Both the position numbers and the translations under genes were made by a program. From Acinetobacter lwoffii (GTDB lineage Bacteria > Pseudomonadota > Gammaproteobacteria > Pseudomonadales > Moraxellaceae): a DNA stretch of 33,936 bases. Below, one piece after another: positions 7,297-15,026 of the stretch. Where the stretch lies: positions 1 to 33,936 of the forward strand of contig NZ_JAMXXK010000039.1 in assembly GCF_024129735.1 (NCBI RefSeq), given 5' to 3'. The notes beneath the pieces were generated by a model, which saw nothing but the letters and a program-made list of their open reading frames with translations, was not told where the DNA came from and made no database searches. The stretch's first letter is position 1; the number at the start of each line of letters is the position of its first letter.

Positions 7297-8475
7297 ATGC
7301 ATCCTATCGTCATTATTGGTTCAGGTATGGCGGGTTATGCCGTAGCACGTGAATTTCGTAAACTCAATCCAGAACATGAATTGCTGATGATCTGTGCGGA
7401 TGATGCGGTCAATTATGCCAAACCGACGCTTTCCAACGCTCTGGCCGGCAATAAATCACCTGAACAAATTCCATTGGGCGATGCCACTAAAATGTCAGCA
7501 CAGCTGAATATGCGTATTGAACAGCATACCTGGGTCAAAGCCATTCATCCGGAAGATCATCAACTGGTTCTGGAAAAAGATGGCCAGGAAAGTACACAAC
7601 ATTATAGCAAACTGGTATTAGCCATTGGTGCCAATCCGGTACGTCTGGCGATCGCCGGTGATGCCAGCGATGACATTCATGTCGTCAACAATTTAAGTGA
7701 CTATAAAGCTTTCCGTAACAATCTGGCAGCAAGTGAAGACAAACGTGTGGTGATTTTAGGTGCAGGCCTGATTGGCTGTGAATTTGCCAATGACCTGCAA
7801 AATACCGATCATCAGGTCACAGTCATTGATTTGGCGCCGCAGCCGCTTGGCCGTTTATTGCCAGAACATGTTGCTACTGCATTCCAGAAGAATCTTGAAG
7901 AAACCGGCATTCATTTTGTCCTGGGCACAACAGTCGAAAAAGTCTCTCGTGCGGACAATGGTGATTATCTGGTCACGCTGGCCAATGGCCAGTCTTTGGT
8001 TGCGGATGTGGTGTTATCTGCGGTGGGCTTACAGCCGAATATTTCTTTGGCGAAACAGGCAGACGTACACACCAGTCGCGGAGTGTTAACCACCGCGCAA
8101 CTGGAAACCAACCAGGCCGATATCTATGCGGTAGGTGACTGTGCCGAGGTCAATGGCACCTTATTGCCTTATGTCATGCCGATCATGCAACAAGCCCGCG
8201 CTTTGGCAAAAACCTTAAATGGCGAACATACTGCCGTGCATTATCCGGCAATGCCGGTGGCAGTCAAAACGCCTGCTGCCCCTTTAACTGTTCTGCCTGC
8301 TCCAGTTGATGTGGATGTCACTTGGGAAACTGAAGAGTTCGACGATGGCATGCTGGCCAAAGCGTTCGATACGAACGGCACCTTACGCGGATTTGTGCTT
8401 TTGGGCGCCACTGCAGCCAAACAGCGTCTGACCTTGACCAAGCAGGTTCCTGACTTGATTCCTGCAGCAGTTTAG
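7297..8475 (+). CDS. rubB: Rubredoxin-NAD(+) reductase
   Basis: A 392-residue FAD-dependent reductase that transfers electrons from NADH to rubredoxin for alkane hydroxylation. The N-terminal FAD-binding Rossmann motif is VIIGSGMAG (5-13). The second dinucleotide motif, VVILGAGLIGCEF, is near residue 150 for NADH. The late FAD motif is DIYAVGDCAEV. The product closely resembles, from memory, the ADP1 RubB sequence, which also begins MHPIVIIGSGMAG. The frame is open to 7246. An in-frame ATG at 7285 (METTMHPIV) has a better GGAG nine bases upstream and is a real alternative, adding four residues. It follows rubA after a terminator-like hairpin and precedes estB. Confidence 0.95.
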   Translation: MHPIVIIGSGMAGYAVAREFRKLNPEHELLMICADDAVNYAKPTLSNALAGNKSPEQIPLGDATKMSAQLNMRIEQHTWVKAIHPEDHQLVLEKDGQESTQHYSKLVLAIGANPVRLAIAGDASDDIHVVNNLSDYKAFRNNLAASEDKRVVILGAGLIGCEFANDLQNTDHQVTVIDLAPQPLGRLLPEHVATAFQKNLEETGIHFVLGTTVEKVSRADNGDYLVTLANGQSLVADVVLSAVGLQPNISLAKQADVHTSRGVLTTAQLETNQADIYAVGDCAEVNGTLLPYVMPIMQQARALAKTLNGEHTAVHYPAMPVAVKTPAAPLTVLPAPVDVDVTWETEEFDDGMLAKAFDTNGTLRGFVLLGATAAKQRLTLTKQVPDLIPAAV

Positions 8476-8486
8476 AGGTTTAATAC

Positions 8487-8516
8487 AAAGGATATTTTTT
8501 AAACGAAATATCCTTT
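8487..8516 (+). repeat. Intercistronic hairpin between rubB and estB
   Basis: AAAGGATAT (8487-8495) and ATATCCTTT (8508-8516) form a perfect 9-bp stem around a 12-base loop. It is followed by AATT, not a T-run, so it is more likely an mRNA-stabilising or processing structure than a terminator. It ends five bases before the estB Shine-Dalgarno sequence (AGGA, 8521). Confidence 0.6.
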
Positions 8517-8532
8517 AATTAGGACAGCGATC

Positions 8533-9471
8533 ATGTACAGCGCAGCACAGTTTAATCTTTCCCCCTACACCTCGTTCATGCATGAAACCAAGGTCGATCT
8601 TGGCAATGGGATCCAGCTACATGTCGAGGTTGGCGGAAATCCGCAACATCCCACCATTTTGCTGATTATGGGGCTAGGTGGACAAATGCTGTACTGGCCT
8701 GACTTTTTCTGCAAGTCACTGATTGACAATGGTTATCACATTATCCGTTTTGATAATCGTGATATTGGCCTGTCTTCAAAAGTCCATCACAAAGGCCCAC
8801 GCCTGAATACCCTGAAAATGATGAGCCGTTTTGCGCTGGGTCTGGGGAATCAGGGTGCACCTTATGATCTGTATGATATGGCCGAAGATGTCAGTCTGCT
8901 GATTGAAAAAATGCAGCTGGAACAGGTCTATGTACTGGGCGCTTCGATGGGCGGTATGATTGCCCAGATTCTGGCCGCGCGTTATCCGGACAAAGTCAAA
9001 AAACTGGGCTTACTGTTTACCAGTAATAACCAGCCGATGTTGCCACCGCCCTTCCCTAAGCAACTCTTTAGTTTGATTGACAAACCGGCTTCAACAGATG
9101 AAGATGGCATTGTTGATCATAGTTTGAAACTGTTTAAGATCATCGGCTCACCAGGTTATGTCAATCATCTGGAAGCGGTGCAGACCGCCCGTAAATTATA
9201 TAAGCGAAGTTACTATCCTGCTGGTGTACTTCAACAGTTTTTAGCAATATTATGTACAGGCTCATTGCTGCAACTGGACAAGCAAATCAAACAAGAAACC
9301 CTGGTGGTCCATGGTTCTCGAGATCGATTGCTGCCTCCTAGCCATGGCAAGGCCGTTGCGAAAGCAATTTCAGGGGCTAAATTTGAATTAATTGATGGAA
9401 TGGGGCATGATATCCCACCGCATTTTATTCCATATCTTAGCGAATTATTTGCTGATCATTTTAAATCATAA
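8533..9471 (+). CDS. estB: Alpha/beta hydrolase, EstB-type esterase
   Basis: The 312-residue hydrolase has an oxyanion segment (LLIMGLGGQM, 43-52) and the nucleophile elbow GASMGG (136-141, Ser138). DRLLPP in the C-terminal third carries the likely aspartate, and GMGHDIPP the catalytic histidine. It has no signal peptide. AGGA lies eight bases before the ATG. Its place between rubB and oxyR identifies it as the estB gene of the Acinetobacter rubAB-estB-oxyR operon, reported there as an esterase. The natural substrate, and any link to alkane or wax-ester metabolism, are not shown by the sequence. It is separated from oxyR by only 13 bases. Confidence 0.88.
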   Translation: MYSAAQFNLSPYTSFMHETKVDLGNGIQLHVEVGGNPQHPTILLIMGLGGQMLYWPDFFCKSLIDNGYHIIRFDNRDIGLSSKVHHKGPRLNTLKMMSRFALGLGNQGAPYDLYDMAEDVSLLIEKMQLEQVYVLGASMGGMIAQILAARYPDKVKKLGLLFTSNNQPMLPPPFPKQLFSLIDKPASTDEDGIVDHSLKLFKIIGSPGYVNHLEAVQTARKLYKRSYYPAGVLQQFLAILCTGSLLQLDKQIKQETLVVHGSRDRLLPPSHGKAVAKAISGAKFELIDGMGHDIPPHFIPYLSELFADHFKS

Positions 9472-9484
9472 ACATTAGGACACT

Positions 9485-10393
9485 ATGGCTGCATTACCAT
9501 CCCTAAGACAGCTGTCATACCTCGTAACACTGTCAGAGACGCTACACTTTACAGAAGCTGCTCGCCGCTCCTTTGTCACCCAGTCAACCTTGTCTGGCGG
9601 CATCATGGAGCTGGAGCGTTTACTCGGTGGCGTACTTGTTGAACGCGACCGCCAGAATGTTCGTTTAACGCCTCTTGGTGAACAAGTGGTTGCACGCGCA
9701 CGTGTTCTACTGGCCGATGCTCAGGACCTAATGCGTTTAAGTCGTGAGATGAGTGAACCTTTAACCGGTGATCTACATCTCGGCGTCATTCCAACAATTG
9801 CACCTTTCCTGTTGTCCCAGCTGCTGGATGAAGTGCATAAGCAATTACCAAAAATCCAGTTGCATCTGCATGAAGCGCAAAGTGAAAAGATTGTAGAAAA
9901 GCTGGAACATGGCAACCTGGATATGGTGGCTTTGGCATTGCCTTTCGACACCCGTGGTCTGAAAGTTGCTGAAATTGCCAAAGAGAATCTGTATCTGGTT
10001 TACCAAAAATCTGATCAGCATGCTGCACAAGCAAACTCTTTAGAAGATCTGGATCTGTCTCGCCTGATGTTACTTGAAGAAGGTCATTGCCTGCGTGATC
10101 ATGCCTTGAGTGCCTGCCCGATTGGTGAGCGTAAAAATGATCACCGTTTAAAAGCCAGCTCACTGCCGACTTTAATCGAAATGGTGTCTGCAAATCTGGG
10201 CTTTACCCTGCTGCCTGAAATTGCGATCCATACCAATATGATTAAAGGCAATCCTGAGATTCAGGTAAAAGCGATCGATTCAGCCCCAAGTCGTACCCTG
10301 GCATTGGTAACCCGTAAAAGCACACCGCTGCAAAGCGAGTTTGATGTGCTATTACAGATTTTCCAGAAAATCACTCAGCACAACGCTGCTTGA
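9485..10393 (+). CDS. oxyR: OxyR, LysR-type peroxide-sensing regulator
   Basis: A 302-residue LysR-family activator. The N-terminal winged helix-turn-helix (about 5-65) contains LHFTEAARRSFVTQSTLSGG. The sensor domain carries C202 and C211 in GHCLRDHALSAC, spaced nine residues apart like the disulfide-forming C199/C208 of E. coli OxyR. It is therefore predicted to be a functional hydrogen-peroxide sensor controlling catalase and peroxidase genes. AGGA lies four bases before the ATG. It follows estB by 13 bases and should share its transcript; no separate promoter is evident. A terminator closes the operon directly after the stop. Confidence 0.96.
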   Translation: MAALPSLRQLSYLVTLSETLHFTEAARRSFVTQSTLSGGIMELERLLGGVLVERDRQNVRLTPLGEQVVARARVLLADAQDLMRLSREMSEPLTGDLHLGVIPTIAPFLLSQLLDEVHKQLPKIQLHLHEAQSEKIVEKLEHGNLDMVALALPFDTRGLKVAEIAKENLYLVYQKSDQHAAQANSLEDLDLSRLMLLEEGHCLRDHALSACPIGERKNDHRLKASSLPTLIEMVSANLGFTLLPEIAIHTNMIKGNPEIQVKAIDSAPSRTLALVTRKSTPLQSEFDVLLQIFQKITQHNAA

Positions 10394-10405
10394 TTTTCAC
10401 CGAAT

Positions 10406-10434
10406 AAAAAGGGAGTACATGTTGCTCCTTTTTT
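10406..10434 (+). terminator. Intrinsic terminator of the rubA-oxyR operon
   Basis: A(5)GGGAG and CTCCT(6) form a 10-bp stem with one G-U pair and a nine-base loop, ending in a T-run. It starts 13 bases after the oxyR stop. Confidence 0.85.
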
Positions 10435-10577
10435 ATATCTTGAATTGAATACATTCAGTTCGCCTAGAAACTTAAAATCTCTACATTTCAGCTAAATCCC
10501 TATTCTTTGGGATAGGCATTTGCATTTGCCTGATTCACAGTATAGCTCTCTATCAGCATCTACAGGATCGTGTTTTA

Positions 10578-11189
10578 TTGGCTAGCCTCTTGCCTGCACC
10601 AGTTTTAGTGATTCGTTCACCGACTGGACTCGACCTGTCAAAAATCCAGACCGTGCTGCTGCAACTGGGCTATCAGCCAGATATGCTGCTGTATGCGGAC
10701 AATATGCTGTCTGCACAATCCATGATTACTGAACATCTACCCAACCTGATTCTCTATCATGCAGCAACAACTTCAGAGATCAGTTTGATTCATCAGCTGA
10801 AACAGCAAAGCCCAGATACACCTGTTATTGCCATATTCAATACTCATTCCACAGCACTGATCTATTCTGCTTTATTGTCCGGAGCAGATAGCTATATGCA
10901 GCATCAGAATTCATTTTCCGAGTTTGCTGAAAGTCTGAAAACTGTCTTGCGCGGTGGAGCTTACGTCAATACTGAATTGGCAGACTATATCCTGCACCAG
11001 CCCATTGCCAAAACCTGTCTCAACTTCGCTGAATTGCAGTTATTAAAAGTATTGAGTCAACATCAATCGCAAACCGAACGACAAGATCAGCTCCAGATGA
11101 AGAACTATCAGATATATAGCCGGGTCAAATACATCTATCGAAAACTGTTCAGACTCAGCTTGAACAGTTCAATTGTATGTTCGAAATAA
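10578..11189 (+). CDS. Degenerate response-regulator-like protein (pseudo-receiver plus vestigial LuxR-type helix-turn-helix)
   Basis: A 203-residue protein of NarL/FixJ outline. Residues about 10-125 fold like a receiver: the late segment DTPVIAIFNTHSTALIYSALLSGADSYMQ...GGAYVNTELADYIL follows the usual pattern. However, the phospho-acceptor strand reads PNLILYHAATT without an Asp, and the conserved Lys of the YLLK element is replaced (SYMQHQ). The C-terminus (about 145-190, LNFAELQLLKVL ... YSRVKYIYRKLFRLSL) follows the LuxR-type helix-turn-helix pattern but lacks its canonical residues. The start is TTG, with AGGA 11 bases upstream and no in-frame ATG nearby. No kinase gene adjoins it. It may be a phosphorylation-independent regulator, a protein-interaction module or a decaying gene. 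Confidence 0.72.
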   Translation: MASLLPAPVLVIRSPTGLDLSKIQTVLLQLGYQPDMLLYADNMLSAQSMITEHLPNLILYHAATTSEISLIHQLKQQSPDTPVIAIFNTHSTALIYSALLSGADSYMQHQNSFSEFAESLKTVLRGGAYVNTELADYILHQPIAKTCLNFAELQLLKVLSQHQSQTERQDQLQMKNYQIYSRVKYIYRKLFRLSLNSSIVCSK

Positions 11190-11190
11190 A

Positions 11191-11216
11191 AAAGAGGCTG
11201 AATATTCAGCCTCTTT
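11191..11216. terminator. Bidirectional terminator between the regulator gene and ppk1
   Basis: A perfect palindrome with 13-bp arms (AAAGAGGCTGAAT and its complement). On the minus strand it runs into TTTTTT and terminates ppk1. On the plus strand it has only three T, so it is weaker for the regulator gene. Confidence 0.85.
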
Positions 11217-11228
11217 AAATACTTAAAC

Positions 11229-13310
11229 TTATTTAAACAGCTCTAACAGAATACGTTGTGCATTATGCGGTTTTTCACCTTCTTTGGGCTGTGCCCGCAG
11301 CCAAGTACCATCACCTTGCAATAACCAGGATTGCTGATTGTCTTTCAAGTAATTCAACAGACCTTGTTGATAGATGCGTTTTTTCAAGGCTTCATCTTCG
11401 ACCGGGAAACAGGCCTCGACCCGATTAAACAGGTTACGATCCATCCAGTCTGCACTTGAACAGTAAATACGTGAATTGCCATTATTGCTGAAATAATACA
11501 CGCGGGTATGTTCCAGGAAACGCCCGACAATTGAACGCACCCGGATATTTTCCGACAGACCCAGCAACCCCGGACGCAAACTGCAAATTGAGCGGATAAT
11601 CAGGTCAATCTGTACCCCGGCCTGAGAAGCCTCATAGAGTTTGTTAATCAATTGCATTTCGGTCAGTGCATTGACTTTGACAATAATCTGCGCCGGTTTC
11701 CCTGCTTGAGCATAGGCAATTTCATTATCGATATAGTTAAGTAACTGGGCATGCAAGGTAAATGGCGCATGTAGCAGCTTTTTCAGCTTGGCCATTTTCC
11801 CCATACCGGTCAATTCCTGGAAAATACGATGCACATCTTCACACAGATCTTTATCTGTCGTTAATAGACCATAATCGGTATAGATTCGTGCATTGCCGGC
11901 ATGATAATTACCGGTACCCAGATGCACATAGCGCACCAGTTTGTTATTTTCCCGGCGCACCACCAGAATCATCTTGGCGTGAGTCTTGTAACCAACAATG
12001 CCGTAGACCACGACTGCTCCCGCTTCTTGCAGGACATTGGCCACCGCAATATTGGATTCTTCATCGAAACGCGCACGCAATTCAATCACTGCGGTCACTT
12101 CCTTGCCATTGCGGGCAGCTTCAGCCAGCACCTGGACAATTTCAGAATCTGGTCCACTGCGGTACAAGGTCTGCTTGATCGCCAGCACTTGCGGATCGCG
12201 TGCCGCTTCACGTAATAATGAAATCACCGGCGCAAAAGATTCAAAGGGATGATGCAGCAGAATATCCTGCTTCTGCATTGCACTAAAAATATTTTCAGAT
12301 TTTTTCAGTACTTTAGGAATGATGGGAGTATGCGAGTCATAACGTAAATGCGGACGTTTAAAGTTAGATAGCAAACGTGCCAGATTGACCGGGCCCGCGA
12401 CTTTATAAAGCTGCTCGTCGTCCAGATCAAATTCATTCAGTAGATATTCATAAATATGCTGCGGACAATTTTCTGTCACTTCCAGACGCACGGCGCGGCC
12501 AAAACGGCGTGAACTGAGTTCGCCTTTGAGTGCCTTGGCTAGATCTTCAACATCTTCATTCAAGGCTAAATCGGCATTTCGGGTAACACGGAACTGATAA
12601 CAGCCAGTCGCCGTCATCCCCGGGAACAGATCAGAGACATGCTCATGAATAATCGCCGACAGCATCACATGATGTTCTTTTCCATCGGTCAGTTCATCCG
12701 GTAAACGTACCACGCGTGGCAGTGAACGCGGTGCGGGTACCACAGCCAGATCAATCTGACGGCCAAAAGCATCTTTCCCTTCCAATGTGACAATAAAGTT
12801 CAGTGATTTATTCACCAACCGTGGGAATGGATGCGCAGGGTCCAGGCTGATCGGCGTGAGAACCGGCGCCACTTGCTCCTGAAAATATTTTTTAATCCAG
12901 GCAGATTGTGCCGGAGTCAGCTCACCACGGCGCAAGAAGCAAATATCTTCCTCACGCAGTTTTGGCAAAATTTCTTCATTTAAAATACGGTATTGACGTT
13001 CAATGGCAGCATGTGCGGTTTTAGAAATCTGTTCTAAAACCTGCTTTGGAGTCAAGCCATCCGGACTGCGGCTTTCATTATCCAGATCCAGCTGTTCCAT
13101 CATCCCAGCAACCCGGATTTCAAAAAATTCATCCAGATTCCGCGAGAAAATTAACAGAAAATTCATGCGTTCAAGCAATGGATGTAAAGGATCGACAGCC
13201 TGTTCCAGGACACGTAAATGGAAGTCTAGGATAGACAGTTCACGATTAATATAACGATCATTATATGTATATTCGGGCTGTGCTGAAGTTGTGCTGGCTG
13301 CCGTATTCAT
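11229..13310 (-). CDS. ppk1: Polyphosphate kinase
   Basis: A 693-residue PPK1 that reversibly transfers the ATP gamma-phosphate onto polyphosphate chains, usually at the inner membrane. The N-terminal domain starts [19 protein letters not shown] (20-38). The phospholipase-D-like catalytic core has YKTHAKM (441-447, His444) and [10 protein letters not shown] (461-470, His463). These match the autophosphorylated His435 and the second essential His454 of E. coli PPK1. The length equals the family's. No exopolyphosphatase (ppx) gene is adjacent. The upstream 110 bases show no clear Pho box, only a single TGTCAT half-site near 13368. It reads alone between its terminator and the one of mtgA. Confidence 0.97.
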   Translation of the reverse strand: MNTAASTTSAQPEYTYNDRYINRELSILDFHLRVLEQAVDPLHPLLERMNFLLIFSRNLDEFFEIRVAGMMEQLDLDNESRSPDGLTPKQVLEQISKTAHAAIERQYRILNEEILPKLREEDICFLRRGELTPAQSAWIKKYFQEQVAPVLTPISLDPAHPFPRLVNKSLNFIVTLEGKDAFGRQIDLAVVPAPRSLPRVVRLPDELTDGKEHHVMLSAIIHEHVSDLFPGMTATGCYQFRVTRNADLALNEDVEDLAKALKGELSSRRFGRAVRLEVTENCPQHIYEYLLNEFDLDDEQLYKVAGPVNLARLLSNFKRPHLRYDSHTPIIPKVLKKSENIFSAMQKQDILLHHPFESFAPVISLLREAARDPQVLAIKQTLYRSGPDSEIVQVLAEAARNGKEVTAVIELRARFDEESNIAVANVLQEAGAVVVYGIVGYKTHAKMILVVRRENNKLVRYVHLGTGNYHAGNARIYTDYGLLTTDKDLCEDVHRIFQELTGMGKMAKLKKLLHAPFTLHAQLLNYIDNEIAYAQAGKPAQIIVKVNALTEMQLINKLYEASQAGVQIDLIIRSICSLRPGLLGLSENIRVRSIVGRFLEHTRVYYFSNNGNSRIYCSSADWMDRNLFNRVEACFPVEDEALKKRIYQQGLLNYLKDNQQSWLLQGDGTWLRAQPKEGEKPHNAQRILLELFK

Positions 13311-13379
13311 ATCAAACCTATGCGGATTTAAAATTGTGCTTATCCCTCCAAGTATGCTTCAAATTGATGACAATTTCAT

Positions 13380-13405
13380 AAAAAAAGCCCAAATAATTGG
13401 GCTTT
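13380..13405 (-). terminator. Intrinsic terminator of mtgA
   Basis: On the minus strand AAAGCCCAA / TTGGGCTTT forms a 9-bp stem with a four-base loop and continues into a run of T. It lies 16 bases beyond the mtgA stop and insulates ppk1. Confidence 0.88.
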
Positions 13406-13421
13406 CTCTTCAAATCATCAA

Positions 13422-14096
13422 TTAAGGTAATTCTGCATAACGCATATAGCGCTGAATCATCCGCTTACGAGCATTTAATGCAGAGGAATTGCGATGATCC
13501 TGGAAATATTTCGGATTGGTCAAAATGGCAGCCAGAAAGATCGCCTGATCCCGGGTCAGGCTTTGCGAAGTTTTACCAAAATAATGTTTGGCCGCCGCTT
13601 CAACGCCGTAAATATTGTCCCCGAACTCGATCGAGTTTAAATAGACTTCCAGAATTCGTTCTTTCGACCACATGCGTTCCATCATCCAGGTCGCGACTGC
13701 TTCCTGACCTTTACGCACAAAGGAACGCTTGTTGACGAGGAACAGGTTTTTCGCCAATTGCTGGGAGATTGTCGAACCACCGGCCACTACACGGCCCTGA
13801 TTTCTGTTTTTATTCAGCGCAGTTTGAATTCCGTCCCAGTCAAAACCATGGTGATGAATAAATTTTCCATCTTCCGCAGTGACGATGGCACGTTTCAGAT
13901 TCAGGCTGATTTCGTCATAGGGACGCCACTGATGCTGAATCGCTTTGGAAGGTTCTGTCCAGTAATCAATCCGCATCATCATGGTCGTGTTCACCGGATT
14001 GGTTCGCCACCAGGCCAGACTGGCAAAGATCCACAATTGAACCAGCAGAATCACACTGACGATGACGAGCATCGTGCGGATCAGAAAGGCTTTCAT
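13422..14096 (-). CDS. mtgA: Monofunctional biosynthetic peptidoglycan transglycosylase
   Basis: A 224-residue family GT51 glycosyltransferase that polymerises lipid II into glycan strands on the periplasmic side of the inner membrane. One N-terminal membrane anchor (about 5-28) is followed by the conserved motifs [17 protein letters not shown] (catalytic Glu75), [15 protein letters not shown] (106-120), [27 protein letters not shown] and an AAKHYFGK segment. There is no transpeptidase domain, and the length fits MtgA rather than a class A penicillin-binding protein. It diverges from the rhomboid gene across 77 bases that must hold both promoters. Confidence 0.95.
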   Translation of the reverse strand: MKAFLIRTMLVIVSVILLVQLWIFASLAWWRTNPVNTTMMMRIDYWTEPSKAIQHQWRPYDEISLNLKRAIVTAEDGKFIHHHGFDWDGIQTALNKNRNQGRVVAGGSTISQQLAKNLFLVNKRSFVRKGQEAVATWMMERMWSKERILEVYLNSIEFGDNIYGVEAAAKHYFGKTSQSLTRDQAIFLAAILTNPKYFQDHRNSSALNARKRMIQRYMRYAELP

Positions 14097-14173
14097 GTCA
14101 GTGCGTTACTCCTGAAAATTTAATTTTTCGTGTTAAGCTTATTCGAAATATACAATCACAGCAAAAAAATAGC

Positions 14174-14992
14174 ATGTCTGAATACTCTCCCCCTGTCGAA
14201 CATCGCAAACTTGAAATGCATCTCTGGTGGATCACCGCCATTTTAATCGGGATCAATGTTGGATTATTTGGCTGGCAAGCCATGCATGGCATGGATGTTA
14301 GCCAGCCGAGTACCCGAGACGCTATTCTCTGGGGTGCCGATTATGCACCTTTAACCTATTTAGCGGAACCCATGCGCTTGTTTAGCAGCATGTTTTTTCA
14401 TTTTGGCCTGATTCACCTGATGTTGAATATGTGGGCCTTGTATATTTTTGGTAGTGTTGCCGAACAACTGTTTGGCCGGATGTATTTTATTGGCCTGTAT
14501 GTGTGTGCCGGACTGATGGGCAGCCTGCTCAGTGGCTATATGAACATTCAGGACAGCTATAGCCTGATCGAAGGCGGTGTGGCTAATCCCGATTTATTGC
14601 CTGCAGTCAGTGCCGGCGCATCTGGTGCTGTGATGGGACTCGGGGCTTCACTTACGGTGCTGGCCTTATTGCCAATGCTGCCACAGCAACGTTTTATTCT
14701 GGATAAAAAAACCCTGGTGATGGTGATGGGTCTAAACCTCGCGCTGGGCTTTATGATCAGTGGAATCAACAATGCCGCACATATTGGCGGCATGCTGATG
14801 GGGGCTTTTCTCACCTTGCTCTGGTACATCGGGCAAAAAATGCAGCGTAGCCACCTGTTCAATCTGATTGCCTTGATTGTCGGGTTCGGCCTTTGTGTGC
14901 TGCTTTATCAACATAACTTGGCCTTACTCGAACCCATTCGCCCACTGTGGCAAGAGATTCTGGAAATGATGCAACAGCAACTAAAACTTTAA
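14174..14992 (+). CDS. Rhomboid-family intramembrane serine protease
   Basis: A 272-residue polytopic protein with about seven hydrophobic segments. Rhomboid hallmarks are HFGLIHLMLNMWALY (76-90), the serine motif GASGAV (148-153, Ser150) and the histidine AAHIGG (201-206, His203). It should cleave membrane proteins near their transmembrane segments inside the inner membrane; the substrate is unknown. The Shine-Dalgarno sequence is weak. It is the first of two rhomboid genes in the window and differs from the second by a longer loop before the serine. It lies alone, divergent from mtgA and convergent with the ABC permease gene, with no obvious strong terminator between the stops (14992 and 15027). 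Confidence 0.92.
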   Translation: MSEYSPPVEHRKLEMHLWWITAILIGINVGLFGWQAMHGMDVSQPSTRDAILWGADYAPLTYLAEPMRLFSSMFFHFGLIHLMLNMWALYIFGSVAEQLFGRMYFIGLYVCAGLMGSLLSGYMNIQDSYSLIEGGVANPDLLPAVSAGASGAVMGLGASLTVLALLPMLPQQRFILDKKTLVMVMGLNLALGFMISGINNAAHIGGMLMGAFLTLLWYIGQKMQRSHLFNLIALIVGFGLCVLLYQHNLALLEPIRPLWQEILEMMQQQLKL

Positions 14993-15026
14993 CTCTCAGC
15001 CAGTTTAAAAATCACGGAGATGAATC

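Noticed and set aside
9786..10193. Minus-strand 135-codon frame inside oxyR
   Set aside because: Antisense to the clear oxyR frame, with no ribosome-binding site or family resemblance.
11762..12178. Plus-strand 138-codon frame inside ppk1
   Set aside because: It lies fully antisense to a well-conserved kinase with all motifs intact and has no recognisable protein pattern; it is a shadow frame.
13311..13380. Pho box upstream of ppk1
   Set aside because: Only one TGTCAT half-site is present; no second repeat occurs at an 11-base period.
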